This document shows, piece after piece, positions 9,259-17,596 of a DNA stretch of 64,000 nucleotides. The position numbers and the translations under genes were made by a program. The notes under the pieces were generated by a model. That model ran no database searches and was not told the origin of the DNA. It saw nothing but the letters and a program-made list of their open reading frames with translations. Position 1 is the stretch's first letter. Each line of letters starts with the position of its first letter. The DNA lies in contig JASMDC010000021.1 in assembly GCA_030753015.1 (NCBI GenBank), forward strand, positions 1 to 64,000, read 5' to 3'. The DNA comes from Candidatus Undinarchaeales archaeon. Its GTDB lineage: Archaea; SpSt-1190; JASMDC01.

Positions 9259-9777
9259 ATGGACCCCCTCACACACTACATGCTCGCCCTCCTCGTTGCA
9301 TCTCGACAGGGACTGGACCGGGAGCGCACCCGCGCGTTCCTGGTGGCCAGCTTGGTACCGGACATCGATCTGGTGATGGTGGTGTTCGGATGGAGTGTAC
9401 TGACACGCACCCATGCCACAGTTCTCGGCAACCTCACCGTGCTCCCCGTGCTCGCGGTAGTGGTCGCCTGGCTGCTCTCGCGGAATCCGGGGCGGTTCCG
9501 TCGCGTCCTGCCCGTGTGCCTCGCAGGTGTGCTGCTCCACACCGCCATCGACCTTGGCGTGGGCCTTCCCATCCTCTGGGAGGGCAACGCCCGTTGCCTG
9601 CGCCCGTTCTCGGAGGCAGTGTGCCTGGTGTCGACGTGGGGGCTGTTACCACGGGAGATGTTCATCGCCGCCCAAATCCTGCTGCTTGCTGTCGGGTGGG
9701 GCGGTTTCGCGGTTATGGTCTCTAGGGGCGTACGGCCCTGGGCAGCGCTGCGCGCCCCGCCGGAGGATGGGAATTAA
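9259..9777 (+). CDS. YdjM/DUF457-type membrane metal-dependent hydrolase
   Basis: 172 residues. The start MDPLTHYMLAL, the VPDIDLV element and LLHTAIDLG match the His/Asp pattern of the small integral-membrane metal-dependent hydrolase family (YdjM, LexA-regulated in bacteria), with four or five membrane helices. ATG at 9259 follows the radical SAM stop by 4 bases, and the 3' end overlaps the next gene, so translation is probably coupled. Substrate unknown. Confidence 0.82.
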   Translation: MDPLTHYMLALLVASRQGLDRERTRAFLVASLVPDIDLVMVVFGWSVLTRTHATVLGNLTVLPVLAVVVAWLLSRNPGRFRRVLPVCLAGVLLHTAIDLGVGLPILWEGNARCLRPFSEAVCLVSTWGLLPREMFIAAQILLLAVGWGGFAVMVSRGVRPWAALRAPPEDGN

Positions 9778-10528
9778 AACGTTTGCCCCCCTTCCCGTGA
9801 CCGTGGTGGACGTCACCTTCGTCCGGACCTCGACGCTCCTGCTGCGGTTCGAGGAGCTCACCGTCCTCACCGACCCCTGGTTCTGCATGCAGCTGCGGGG
9901 ACTGCCCTGCTACCAGCGCCCCGGTATCGAGCTCGAGGACCTGCCTACGATCGACCTGATCATCGCCTCCCACCTCCATCCCGACCACTTCGACCGTCGC
10001 TCCCTGAGCCGTATGGACCTGGGTGGCACCAACATCCTCGGGCCGGAGGGGACGGCGCGGTTCGCTCGCGACCTGGGGGCGAAGGCGGTCGTGGACATGG
10101 TCCCTGGCGAGGTCCACAAGCAGAGCGGAGTGACCATAACCGCCACCGAGGCGGACCATCCCGACGGCGAGGTGAACTTCGTCCTCCAGGACGGGTCCAC
10201 GACCATGTTCTTCGGCGGCGACACGAAGTACCATCACGGGTTCACCGATATCGGCCGACGCTTTGCCATCGATGTGGCCATGCTCCCCATGGGAGGCTCC
10301 CGGGTGCTCGGCCGTCGCATCGTCATGACACCCGCCCAGGCCCTCCAGGCGGCGGTGGAGCTGGGCGCGCGCATTGTCGTTCCCATTCATGAGGGCGGCG
10401 CCTGGATGAGCCTACCGCCCCTCTCCTTCCATTCGGGACGGCCCCAGGAGCTGGAGCAGCTGGCGCGGGAGCGGGAGCCCGGCATCGAAGTGCGCACCCT
10501 GCGACCGGGGGAGATGGCTAGGTTCTGA
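9767..10528 (+). CDS. metallo-beta-lactamase fold hydrolase (UlaG-like)
   Basis: About 253 residues from the ATG at 9767 (MGIKTFAPLP), overlapping the previous gene by 11 bases. A longer open frame upstream is a shadow of that gene. Metal-binding motif SHLHPDHFD (H-x-H-x-D-H), then EADHPDG, FFGGDTKYH and VPIHEGG supply the remaining His/Asp ligands. It resembles UlaG/YhfI-like L-ascorbate-6-P lactonase relatives, which are often mis-specified; the reaction here is unknown. Third gene of the presumed radical SAM operon. Confidence 0.88.
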   Translation: MGIKTFAPLPVTVVDVTFVRTSTLLLRFEELTVLTDPWFCMQLRGLPCYQRPGIELEDLPTIDLIIASHLHPDHFDRRSLSRMDLGGTNILGPEGTARFARDLGAKAVVDMVPGEVHKQSGVTITATEADHPDGEVNFVLQDGSTTMFFGGDTKYHHGFTDIGRRFAIDVAMLPMGGSRVLGRRIVMTPAQALQAAVELGARIVVPIHEGGAWMSLPPLSFHSGRPQELEQLAREREPGIEVRTLRPGEMARF

Positions 10529-10554
10529 CGTCCCGGGAAAAAGTAGCGTAGATG

Positions 10555-10576
10555 GTACTAAAGCATGCTTTAGTAC
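10555..10576. repeat. 22-bp perfect palindrome, copy 1
   Basis: Perfect palindrome centred on GCATGC in the 85-base gap between two converging genes. The same 22 bases recur at 49230-49251. At this position it could end transcription from both sides, or be a recognition site; the exact reuse at a distant site argues for more than chance. Confidence 0.85.
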
Positions 10577-10613
10577 TATCCGGACAACACTTCATCGCAT
10601 TTCGTTCGTCCGG

Positions 10614-11672
10614 CTATTCTTCCTCGCCCTCATCGTCCGCAGGGCAGGTGGCCGTCTCCTCGTCGGCCATATCCGGCATCTCACCCGAGGATATGTCGAA
10701 CAGCAGCACGTCCGCTTTGTAGGAGAGGGACATCACCCCGACCACAACTGCGGTCCAGTAGGCGCACAGCCGGTCGATGACCACACCCACCTTAGCTATG
10801 TCGCTCGGCACACCGTGCACCACGAGCAGTCCGACCATGGTGCCCTCGGTGACAACGAGCCCGCCGGGAATGTAGGACACGACGCCCAGTAGGAGGCCGA
10901 GGCAGTAGGTCAGGCCAACGGCCATCGGCGTCACATCTGCACCTATGGCGACGCAGATGAACCACATCCGTGCGACCTGACTCGCCCAGATCAGTACCGT
11001 AATCCCTAACACAGTTGGGACGCTCACACGACGCGCCACCGAGAGGAACGCGGGGATGCTCTCTTCAATCTTCTGTGCCCCGCGCGCGCACCCGGGAACC
11101 CCGCACCTCCCTCCAAAGGAGATCACCCGGACCACAAGCACCATCACCGCCCGGTGGCGCACCGAGAGCACGAGCACGGCAACAAGGAGGAGGGTGAACC
11201 CGACCGTTATCCGGGCAGCGTCCCCGAAAGCGCCCAACTGCGTACCCATACCGGTCACGAGCCCCAGGAGGATGAGGGAGGCCATCACGGACAGGTCGCA
11301 CGCGCGCTCGATGAGGAGCGCGGCGCCGGAGTGGGATGCGTCGATATGACTGATACGCTTGGAGAGGTACAACCGGAACACCTCGCCGGCACGGCCGGGA
11401 GTGAGGGTCGAGAGCAGGAACGCACCACTGATCTGGAAGAAAGCATCTGCGAAAGAGAGCTCGTACCCCAGGGACGACATGAGCAGCTGCCAGCGGTAGG
11501 TGGATATCACGTTGAGGAACACGATGGTGAGCGCTGCGGCGACGAGATGGCCGGGCTGCGCTCCGGACACGAGCTCAATCAGGCGATCGGGGCCGACCGA
11601 CCACAGCATGACGGCGATGACGGCGGCACCCAGGGCACAGGTTAGCAGGAGCTTTGTGTTCAGGCGGTCCAC
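10614..11672 (-). CDS. LPG-synthase TM-domain (UPF0104/AglD-like) membrane protein, copy 1
   Basis: 352 residues, about eight membrane helices. The helix-rich region with YRWQLLMSSLGY, LTPGRAGEVFRLYL, LLIERACDLS and VSYIPGGLVVTEG matches the lysylphosphatidylglycerol synthase transmembrane domain (UPF0104) family that includes archaeal AglD; members are implicated in flipping or modifying lipid-linked substrates. It has a paralog just upstream on the same strand with the same acidic tail (CPADDEGE). The catalytic LPG-synthase domain is absent. Confidence 0.88.
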   Translation of the reverse strand: MDRLNTKLLLTCALGAAVIAVMLWSVGPDRLIELVSGAQPGHLVAAALTIVFLNVISTYRWQLLMSSLGYELSFADAFFQISGAFLLSTLTPGRAGEVFRLYLSKRISHIDASHSGAALLIERACDLSVMASLILLGLVTGMGTQLGAFGDAARITVGFTLLLVAVLVLSVRHRAVMVLVVRVISFGGRCGVPGCARGAQKIEESIPAFLSVARRVSVPTVLGITVLIWASQVARMWFICVAIGADVTPMAVGLTYCLGLLLGVVSYIPGGLVVTEGTMVGLLVVHGVPSDIAKVGVVIDRLCAYWTAVVVGVMSLSYKADVLLFDISSGEMPDMADEETATCPADDEGEEE

Positions 11673-11733
11673 CTGTCCAAGTGACAGGCGTCGTTCCTAT
11701 AAGAAGTTACTCTCATCCTCTGTCTGCCACTGC

Positions 11734-12765
11734 TCACGGCTCGTCATCCTCGTCCGCCGGACAGGTGGCGGTCTCGGCGTCCGACAGGTCCGGCAGCTCG
11801 CCAGAAGACAGGTCGAACAGCAGCACGTCCGCCTTGTAGGATAGGGCCATACTCCCGACGAAGAGGGCCAGCCAGAACGAGAACACCCGCTCGATGAGCA
11901 CGGCGATCTTGGCCTGCATGCCGGGCACACCGAACAGCCCGAACAGCATGACCATGGAGCCCTCGGTGACACCCAGCCCGCCCGGGACATAGGACACGAT
12001 GCCCAGCAGGAGGGAGAGACAGTACACGAACCCGATGGTCACCAGATGGACGTTGACGTCCAGGGCCTTGAAGAGGACCCACATGCGCGCAGCATCGAGC
12101 ACCCACACGCACGCCGTGAGGCCGAGGATGAGGGGGAGGTTGATCCTGCCGGCGACCGAGTGGAAGGCGGGAGCGCACTCATCGATCTTCTTGGCGCCAC
12201 GTTCACACCCGGGCAGCCCGATCCGGCCTCCCAGTTCGAGCACGCGGACCACCATCGCCAGCACGCCCGGGTGGCGGACCGAGAGCACGATTACCGCGAT
12301 GACCGTCATCGTGAAGGCCACGGTGGCATACGCTGCGGATGCGTAGTCGCCAAGCTGTGACTCGAGGCCGGTCACCAGCCCCAGGAGGATGAAGGAGGTC
12401 ATCACGGACAGGTCGCACGCGCGCTCGATGAGGAGCGCGGCGCTTGAGTGGGAGACGTCGATACAGCTTATGCGCTTGGCGGCGTAGAGCTTGAACACCT
12501 CGCCGGCACGGCCGGGAGTGAGGGAGGAGACCACGAAAGGTCCGCTAACCTGGCAGAATACGTCGACGAACCCCGCGTCATAGCCGAGCTGACGGAGGAG
12601 CGTGTACCATCGGACGGTGTTGATGATGAGGGTGATGACTACGAGGATCACACCGGCCAGCAGGTAGTCGTTCCGGGCCGTCGACCACACACGTGACAGT
12701 TCCGCCGGATCCTCCGTCCAGAACATAGCTATAGCAACGGCTAGTCCCAGGACGACGGTGAACAC
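11734..12765 (-). CDS. LPG-synthase TM-domain (UPF0104/AglD-like) membrane protein, copy 2
   Basis: 343 residues, same family as its neighbour: VRWYTLLRQLGYD, LTPGRAGEVFKLYA, LLIERACDLS, VSYVPGGLGVTEG, tail CPADEDDEP. Compared with copy 1 the N-terminus looks about five residues short; the frame continues upstream as LNKKL to a CTG next to a stop codon, so a CTG start is possible. The GTG at 12765 is the first standard start. The pair arose by tandem duplication and may act on two lipid substrates. Confidence 0.86.
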   Translation of the reverse strand: MFTVVLGLAVAIAMFWTEDPAELSRVWSTARNDYLLAGVILVVITLIINTVRWYTLLRQLGYDAGFVDVFCQVSGPFVVSSLTPGRAGEVFKLYAAKRISCIDVSHSSAALLIERACDLSVMTSFILLGLVTGLESQLGDYASAAYATVAFTMTVIAVIVLSVRHPGVLAMVVRVLELGGRIGLPGCERGAKKIDECAPAFHSVAGRINLPLILGLTACVWVLDAARMWVLFKALDVNVHLVTIGFVYCLSLLLGIVSYVPGGLGVTEGSMVMLFGLFGVPGMQAKIAVLIERVFSFWLALFVGSMALSYKADVLLFDLSSGELPDLSDAETATCPADEDDEP

Positions 12766-12813
12766 GAGCTTTTTGTTCAGTCACTTCACCAGTCTAGGCA
12801 CCCACGATAATGG

Positions 12814-12823
12814 TTATATAAAC
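12814..12823 (+). promoter_or_regulatory. TATA box of the carbamoyltransferase gene
   Basis: TTATATAAAC, centred about 25 bases before the ATG at 12844: a clear archaeal TATA box for a leaderless message. Confidence 0.65.
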
Positions 12824-12843
12824 TTGCCCTGAACACTCGCGCC

Positions 12844-14541
12844 ATGGACATCCTGGGCGTGTGGGACGGTCATGACACCGGTGCCTGCGTGGTCCGCGAC
12901 GGACGGGTGATCGCCGCCGCCAACGAGGAGCGGTTCACACGGCGCAAGCTCGAGGTCCAGTTCCCCCACAAGGCCCTGTCCTGGTGTCTTGGGGCCGCCG
13001 ACCTCAGACCGGCGGACGTCGAGGTCGTGGCCGGGTGCACATCCGACTTCTCGGTCACCCTGGGTCGCGTGTGGCCCAAGGTGAAGGAGGACTACTATCC
13101 GGTCCGCCGTCACAAGGTCGACCCGCCCTGGAACGTCGAGATCAACCGGCTCATCCAGAACGCCACCGGAAAGCTACGGTCGAACAGGATGTTCCACGCC
13201 CTGTCGAAACGGGCGCTGCGCAAGGAACTGGCACGGGCCGGGTTCGACCACGATTACATCCTCCACATCGTCGACCATCACGAGGCCCATGCTGCTGCTG
13301 CGGCCCTCTGCTCGGGATTCCGTAAGAGCCTGGTCGTCACCATGGACGCCCTGGGCGACGGGATCTCCACCACGATTGGCATCGGCGAGGACGGCGATGT
13401 CAGGAATCTGGAGACTATGGCGACCCGCGACTCACTGGGTCTGTTCTACCAGGAGATCACCCACCTCATCGGCATGCGCATCCTCGAGGACGAGGGGAAG
13501 GTCATGTCGCTTGCGGACTTCGCCTACGGGGTGCCCGATGAGAAGAACCCCTTCCTCGACCTCTACGAGGTCAACGGGATGCGGATCCGGGCACGGCTCT
13601 CCCCCGGCGCCCGATACAAGCTGCTCCAGCGGACGCTGTGGCGCAATTCCCGCGAGCAGTTCGCGCATATGGCCCAGCGTGCCTTCGAGCACTTCACGAG
13701 CCAGCTGTTCGCCAACGCCGTGAAGGAGACGGGGCTGTCCTCGGTGGTATGGAACGGGGGCATCGCCTCAAACATCAAGATGAACATGCACATCCGCCTG
13801 CTCCCCGACGTCAAGGAATGGTTCGTGTTCCCGCACATGGGCGACGGGGGTCTTGCCATCGGCGCCGCACTCAAGGTGGCAAAGGAGGTGGACGTGGTCC
13901 ACCCGGAGCGCATCCCCCACATATTCCTGGGACCGGAGTACGGCGAGGACGATGTGCTCACGGCCCTCAAGGGGTTTGCGGGGAAGGTGCGCTGGGAGCG
14001 GTCCGATGACGCGGCCGGGACCGCTGCAGAGCGCATAGCCGCCGGCGACATCGTGTTCTGGTACAACGGCCGCATGGAGCTGGGACCGAGGGCGTTGGGG
14101 AACCGCAGCATCCTGGCCCGCGCCGACTCGCCAACGGCCAAGCACGACCTGAACCTGCGGGTAAAGAAGCGGGTGTGGTTCCAGCCGTTCTGTCCCTCGG
14201 TGCTGGAGGAGGACTGCAAGCGGTTCTTCGAGGACGTGGACTCCTACGACCGGTTCATGACCATGGGCTACGTGATCCAGGACGGGTTGAAGGATCAGCT
14301 CCGTGCCGTCATCAACGTAGACGGCTCCTCCCGCCCCCAGATGCTCGGACAGGAGAACCCGGACTACCGACGGGTCATCGAGGGCGTTCGGAAGGAGACG
14401 GGGGACGGTATCGTGCTCAACACCTCGTTCAACGTCCACGGCCAGCCCATCGTGTGCACGCCCGAGGACGCGCTGCAGACGTTCGTGGACACCGGCGTCC
14501 CCCTCATGGCCCTGGGTGACGTGCTCGTCGAGCAGGCCTGA
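12844..14541 (+). CDS. carbamoyltransferase (NodU/CmcH/TobZ family)
   Basis: 565 residues, near full length for the family. The N-terminal ASKHA-fold Kae1-like half starts MDILGVWDGHDTGACVV, with HHEAHAAAAALCSG and MDALGDG; the C-terminal half has the family signature MELGPRALGNRSILA and VLNTSFNVHGQP. These enzymes carbamoylate sugar hydroxyls using carbamoyl phosphate and ATP. With flippase-like and radical SAM genes nearby, a role in decorating a surface glycan or lipid is reasonable but unproven. Leaderless ATG start supported by the TATA box at 12814. Confidence 0.95.
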   Translation: MDILGVWDGHDTGACVVRDGRVIAAANEERFTRRKLEVQFPHKALSWCLGAADLRPADVEVVAGCTSDFSVTLGRVWPKVKEDYYPVRRHKVDPPWNVEINRLIQNATGKLRSNRMFHALSKRALRKELARAGFDHDYILHIVDHHEAHAAAAALCSGFRKSLVVTMDALGDGISTTIGIGEDGDVRNLETMATRDSLGLFYQEITHLIGMRILEDEGKVMSLADFAYGVPDEKNPFLDLYEVNGMRIRARLSPGARYKLLQRTLWRNSREQFAHMAQRAFEHFTSQLFANAVKETGLSSVVWNGGIASNIKMNMHIRLLPDVKEWFVFPHMGDGGLAIGAALKVAKEVDVVHPERIPHIFLGPEYGEDDVLTALKGFAGKVRWERSDDAAGTAAERIAAGDIVFWYNGRMELGPRALGNRSILARADSPTAKHDLNLRVKKRVWFQPFCPSVLEEDCKRFFEDVDSYDRFMTMGYVIQDGLKDQLRAVINVDGSSRPQMLGQENPDYRRVIEGVRKETGDGIVLNTSFNVHGQPIVCTPEDALQTFVDTGVPLMALGDVLVEQA

Positions 14542-14584
14542 CGCCACCATCAGACCTATATGTCTTGGGCTTCCTCTTCCCACC

Positions 14585-15607
14585 ATGGTCCACTTGGTGC
14601 TCGAGGACGGACGCCATACACTTCCTCGTGAGGTCGTCCGGCTCATGGCCGGCGCCCGACGCTCACTGGACATCATCGCACCCATCTTCCTGGAGGAGCC
14701 GCGGCTCAGGTCCGAGCGGTCGACGGTACGACTCCGAGTGGTGGCCAACCTGGCCAAGGGCACCCTGGACCCCCTGGCCCTCCGACGGTTCGAGAACAGG
14801 TTCCTCGGGGCCCGGAGCCGGTTCGCCGAAGGACTGGACGGATGCCTGGTGATCGCGGACGGCGAGCGTGCGTACGTCGGCGCCAATCCCTTCGCGGGAC
14901 TGACCGGTGCGGGCGCTGTGGTCTCGGGCAAGGGACGAGTAGCATCACGGTTCTTCGAGGGCGTGTGGAAGAATGCGAAGGGCGGCGGACGACGCCTGCT
15001 GGAGCTTGCTGCTTCGTGCACTCCTGCGCCCGACGGCCCGGTCTCCGGTCAGATAAGGGGCAGGGACGGGACCTTCCTCGACACAGGCGATGGCGTGCTC
15101 CCACTGGACGCCAAGGGCTGGCCCAGCCTCGTGAAGGCCTGCGCCCGTGCTCCCATCGCCACACTCACCGCTAAAGTGGAGGACGGACACGTGGTGCTCG
15201 ACCGTGACGCACGGTTCAGGATCACCGACCACCTGAAGCGGGACGCAAAGGTGGACCCCCCGCGAGGGACCACCGCCTACACGCTCGCCTGCGGCGTCAC
15301 CGCCGTTCAGGACGAACGGCACGGGATGAACCGAGGCACCCTCATCACCGTGGAAGGGAACCCCAGCAAGGGCGCTGCGATGAAGGCCGAGGTAGCGCGG
15401 AAGGCATGGGCTCTCCCCAAGGCACGGTTCCCTCTCGATACAGAGATCACAGATGACGAGGAGAGGCTGACCGTAGTAGAGCTGTGTGACGGCACCCGGG
15501 ACATGGTCGAGGTCGAGGCAGCCGTGCGCGAGCGGCTCGGGAACGCGGCCGTGGACATGGTGCTGAACAAGCTCATCACCCTGGGCGCCATCTCGTACGA
15601 GCGGTGA
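14585..15607 (+). CDS. PLD-like protein with C-terminal winged-helix-like region
   Basis: 340 residues from the ATG at 14585, which lies about 26 bases after CTATAT at 14556-14561; in-frame codons further upstream overlap the previous gene. Residues 1-120 (RRSLDIIAPIFLEE, FAEGLDGCLVIADGERAYVG) resemble the phospholipase-D-like module seen in archaeal TrmB-type regulators but lack a visible HKD motif. The C-terminus (ELCDGTRDMVEVEAAVRERL, LNKLITLGAISY) looks like a small winged helix. Possibly a regulator or sensor; no function assigned. Confidence 0.72.
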   Translation: MVHLVLEDGRHTLPREVVRLMAGARRSLDIIAPIFLEEPRLRSERSTVRLRVVANLAKGTLDPLALRRFENRFLGARSRFAEGLDGCLVIADGERAYVGANPFAGLTGAGAVVSGKGRVASRFFEGVWKNAKGGGRRLLELAASCTPAPDGPVSGQIRGRDGTFLDTGDGVLPLDAKGWPSLVKACARAPIATLTAKVEDGHVVLDRDARFRITDHLKRDAKVDPPRGTTAYTLACGVTAVQDERHGMNRGTLITVEGNPSKGAAMKAEVARKAWALPKARFPLDTEITDDEERLTVVELCDGTRDMVEVEAAVRERLGNAAVDMVLNKLITLGAISYER

Positions 15608-15665
15608 GGGAGCGCCGACCGTCCGAAATGTTTAATAACGATCCGGGGAGCGGAGAGCGACCACG

Positions 15666-17234
15666 ATGATAGTCGGTGGAACGGAGCGTGGCGGAGCGGT
15701 CATCGCGCTCCTCCTTGCCGCGCTGGTGCTCCTTGCTGGATGCAATGCGAACCGCGGTGCGGAGACGTGCACGGGGCTCAAGAGCGTCGATGCTGACGGC
15801 TACCAATCTGAGAACGTGGAGGATTCGTGCGACATCTGCACCGACCTCCTGTCGGCCACCGGCCAGGAGACGACATGCTTCGAGGGCAAGGTAGTCGGTA
15901 CCTCGGTACAGGGCAAGAAAACGAAGCACTATCCGCAGCTCTACGGTCGGATCGACAACTGGCTGGATTGCGACATCATCGGGGACGACGGCCTGCGGCT
16001 GGGTTGCGCGTGCTGTCTGGTCGGCAGCCCGACCAACCGGTTCGAGACCGGTGAGTGCTACTCGGTCGCCGACCGCGGTTTCCAGCGTGTCGAGGAGCGC
16101 ACGTACATCGCGAATGGACGGTGCCTGCTCGGCTCCCCTCCGGCCGATACGGCCCCGGCGGATACGACGGCCGACATATCGATGGGCAAGCTCATCTCCC
16201 GGAAGGCGCTGCGGACCCATTCCGAGCATAGGCTCGCCCTCGACGAGCAGCACGGGCACGGCGTCAGCACCCACTACGGCGACGACTCGGAGTACGCTGA
16301 GCTCCTCACCACCCGGTTCGGCGGGAGCCATCCCAAGGCCCTCCTCTACGCCCTGCTGAAACGGGGTGATCTCAGCAAGCTGAACTTCGACCTCTACGGG
16401 CAGCTCGTCCTCCAACCGAAATCCCGGGAGCGCATCATGGCCCAGTTCGAGCAGCGGGTCGGAAAGGAGGTCGAGCAGGTCGTGCCCCGACTGCCGACCA
16501 CTGACGGTGTCTACCGGTACTACCAGCTGAGGATGGATGGGAAGGATCCGGCCGAGGCCCTCTCCCTCGCTGCGGCCTCCACGGCAGGTGACATGGACCG
16601 TGTCCCGCGTGAGAGCTCGTGCATCGGCATCGTGCTGGACGTTCTGAAAGGGGCGCACAACGAGGCGGGGCTGGGCTCCCGGTACCAGCAGCTATTCAGT
16701 GCGTACACACGGACCGGGAAGCGCGGCATAGGCATCGCACGAGAGCTTGTGCGGCAGGGATGGCAGGTCATCTTCGTCGCCCCGGACTCGCAGCATCCCC
16801 ACTGGAACAAGAAGAACGAGCACGGGTACGCCATCCAGGTGGCGCAAGGCCAGCGCACCTATTACGACCTGCCCATCGACCTCTTCCTGCTCGACTTCCG
16901 TCCGTCCACGACGACGGTCACCGACGCAGGCGAGACGACCATAGAAGTGCACGACCGGACGAGGAAGGACAGCACGGTCATCGACCTGCTCCATGACGAT
17001 CCACGGGTGAACGGTGGCTACGTCCTCGCTCGCGGGGGGGACCACATCTCGCTCCTGGTCCGCGACAAGAGCATGGACTGGCTGTCGGTGTTCGAGAACC
17101 ACCAGGACAGGGGACCGACCGACGAGGACCTCTTCGAGGTCACCATCCTGGACACCTGGGACTGGGGCTCCTACGTAGTTCTAGTACCCCCCGGCACGCT
17201 CGACCCAGCACGCTACGAGTTGACCGGGCACTGA
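15666..17234 (+). CDS. lipoprotein with large C-terminal domain, possible Cys/His hydrolase
   Basis: 522 residues. Signal peptide with lipobox LVLLAGC (Cys about 26). Residues 27-150 form a Cys-rich domain with CDICTDL and CACCLVG, reminiscent of OB/SmpA-like pieces. The rest (about 185-522) is predicted soluble; it contains ESSCIGIVLDVLKGAHNEAG near residue 318 and ARGGDHISLLVRD near 458, which could be Cys and His of a hydrolase, although this is inference only. No family recognised. TTTAATAA at 15629-15636 is about 33 bases before the ATG. Confidence 0.8.
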   Translation: MIVGGTERGGAVIALLLAALVLLAGCNANRGAETCTGLKSVDADGYQSENVEDSCDICTDLLSATGQETTCFEGKVVGTSVQGKKTKHYPQLYGRIDNWLDCDIIGDDGLRLGCACCLVGSPTNRFETGECYSVADRGFQRVEERTYIANGRCLLGSPPADTAPADTTADISMGKLISRKALRTHSEHRLALDEQHGHGVSTHYGDDSEYAELLTTRFGGSHPKALLYALLKRGDLSKLNFDLYGQLVLQPKSRERIMAQFEQRVGKEVEQVVPRLPTTDGVYRYYQLRMDGKDPAEALSLAAASTAGDMDRVPRESSCIGIVLDVLKGAHNEAGLGSRYQQLFSAYTRTGKRGIGIARELVRQGWQVIFVAPDSQHPHWNKKNEHGYAIQVAQGQRTYYDLPIDLFLLDFRPSTTTVTDAGETTIEVHDRTRKDSTVIDLLHDDPRVNGGYVLARGGDHISLLVRDKSMDWLSVFENHQDRGPTDEDLFEVTILDTWDWGSYVVLVPPGTLDPARYELTGH

Positions 17235-17289
17235 GCCGGCGCGACCTCCCGTCACGTTTAAATTCCTTCCCTCTGCCTCAGAACGCAGT

Positions 17290-17374
17290 GCGGGGGTACC
17301 CTAGTTGGCCAATGGGGCAGGGCTTAGGACCCTGTGGCTTAGTGCCTTCACGGGTTCGAATCCCGTCCCCCGCA
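17290..17374 (+). tRNA. tRNA-Leu(TAG)
   Basis: 85 nt type II tRNA. Acceptor GCGGGGG pairs with CCCCCGC, discriminator A at 17374; anticodon stem CAGGG/CCCTG around the loop CTTAGGA gives anticodon TAG; a long variable arm follows, then the T arm with GGTTCGAATCC. CCA is not encoded. A TATA-like GTTTAAATT lies about 30 bases upstream. Its 3' end is repeated exactly at 20101-20120 and nearly at 28422-28441, marking it as a likely integration site. Confidence 0.97.
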
Positions 17375-17376
17375 CT
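17357..17376 (+). repeat. att-like 20-bp direct repeat, left copy (3' end of tRNA-Leu)
   Basis: These 20 bases, spanning the T-arm 3' half and acceptor end of tRNA-Leu, recur exactly at 20101-20120. The DNA between is AT-rich and carries a transposase remnant and an antiporter gene, as expected of an element integrated at a tRNA 3' end. Confidence 0.75.
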
Positions 17377-17457
17377 CTTCCTTCGTTTGGTTAATAAGCA
17401 GCGATACGACCTAATCAGTGTAATTCCTCATGATATGTGAGAGCGTGTGAGATAAAC

Positions 17458-17592
17458 CTATCCGGGAGTCTTGTATTCCAAGCCCTCGTGTGGCCTTTCA
17501 TGGTTGTAGTATTGAATGAACTTCTCCAAATCCTTGAATCTTGGATACTGCTCCTTGAAGGTCCGATCTACTCTACGTCCTGAGCCTTTCCA
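17458..17592 (-). pseudogene. transposase (rve/DDE integrase) C-terminal remnant
   Basis: The minus strand encodes a fragment reading WKGSGRRVDRTFKEQ then FIQYYNHERPHEGLEYKTPG and a stop at 17458. The YYNHERPHEGL signature is the C-terminal end of rve-type (IS3/IS481-like) transposases. No catalytic D-D-E core is left: upstream the frame runs into the end of the antiporter gene. A relic of an insertion sequence at the left edge of the tRNA-Leu island. Confidence 0.82.
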
Positions 17593-17596
17593 GATA

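Noticed and set aside
9527..9766. Extended N-terminus of the UlaG-like protein
   Set aside because: The extra 80 residues are a shadow of the overlapping membrane hydrolase gene; the ATG at 9767 begins the real fold.
13768..15021. 417-residue minus-strand frame
   Set aside because: Lies opposite the carbamoyltransferase and PLD-like genes, both with strong motifs or promoters; it has no recognisable domain.
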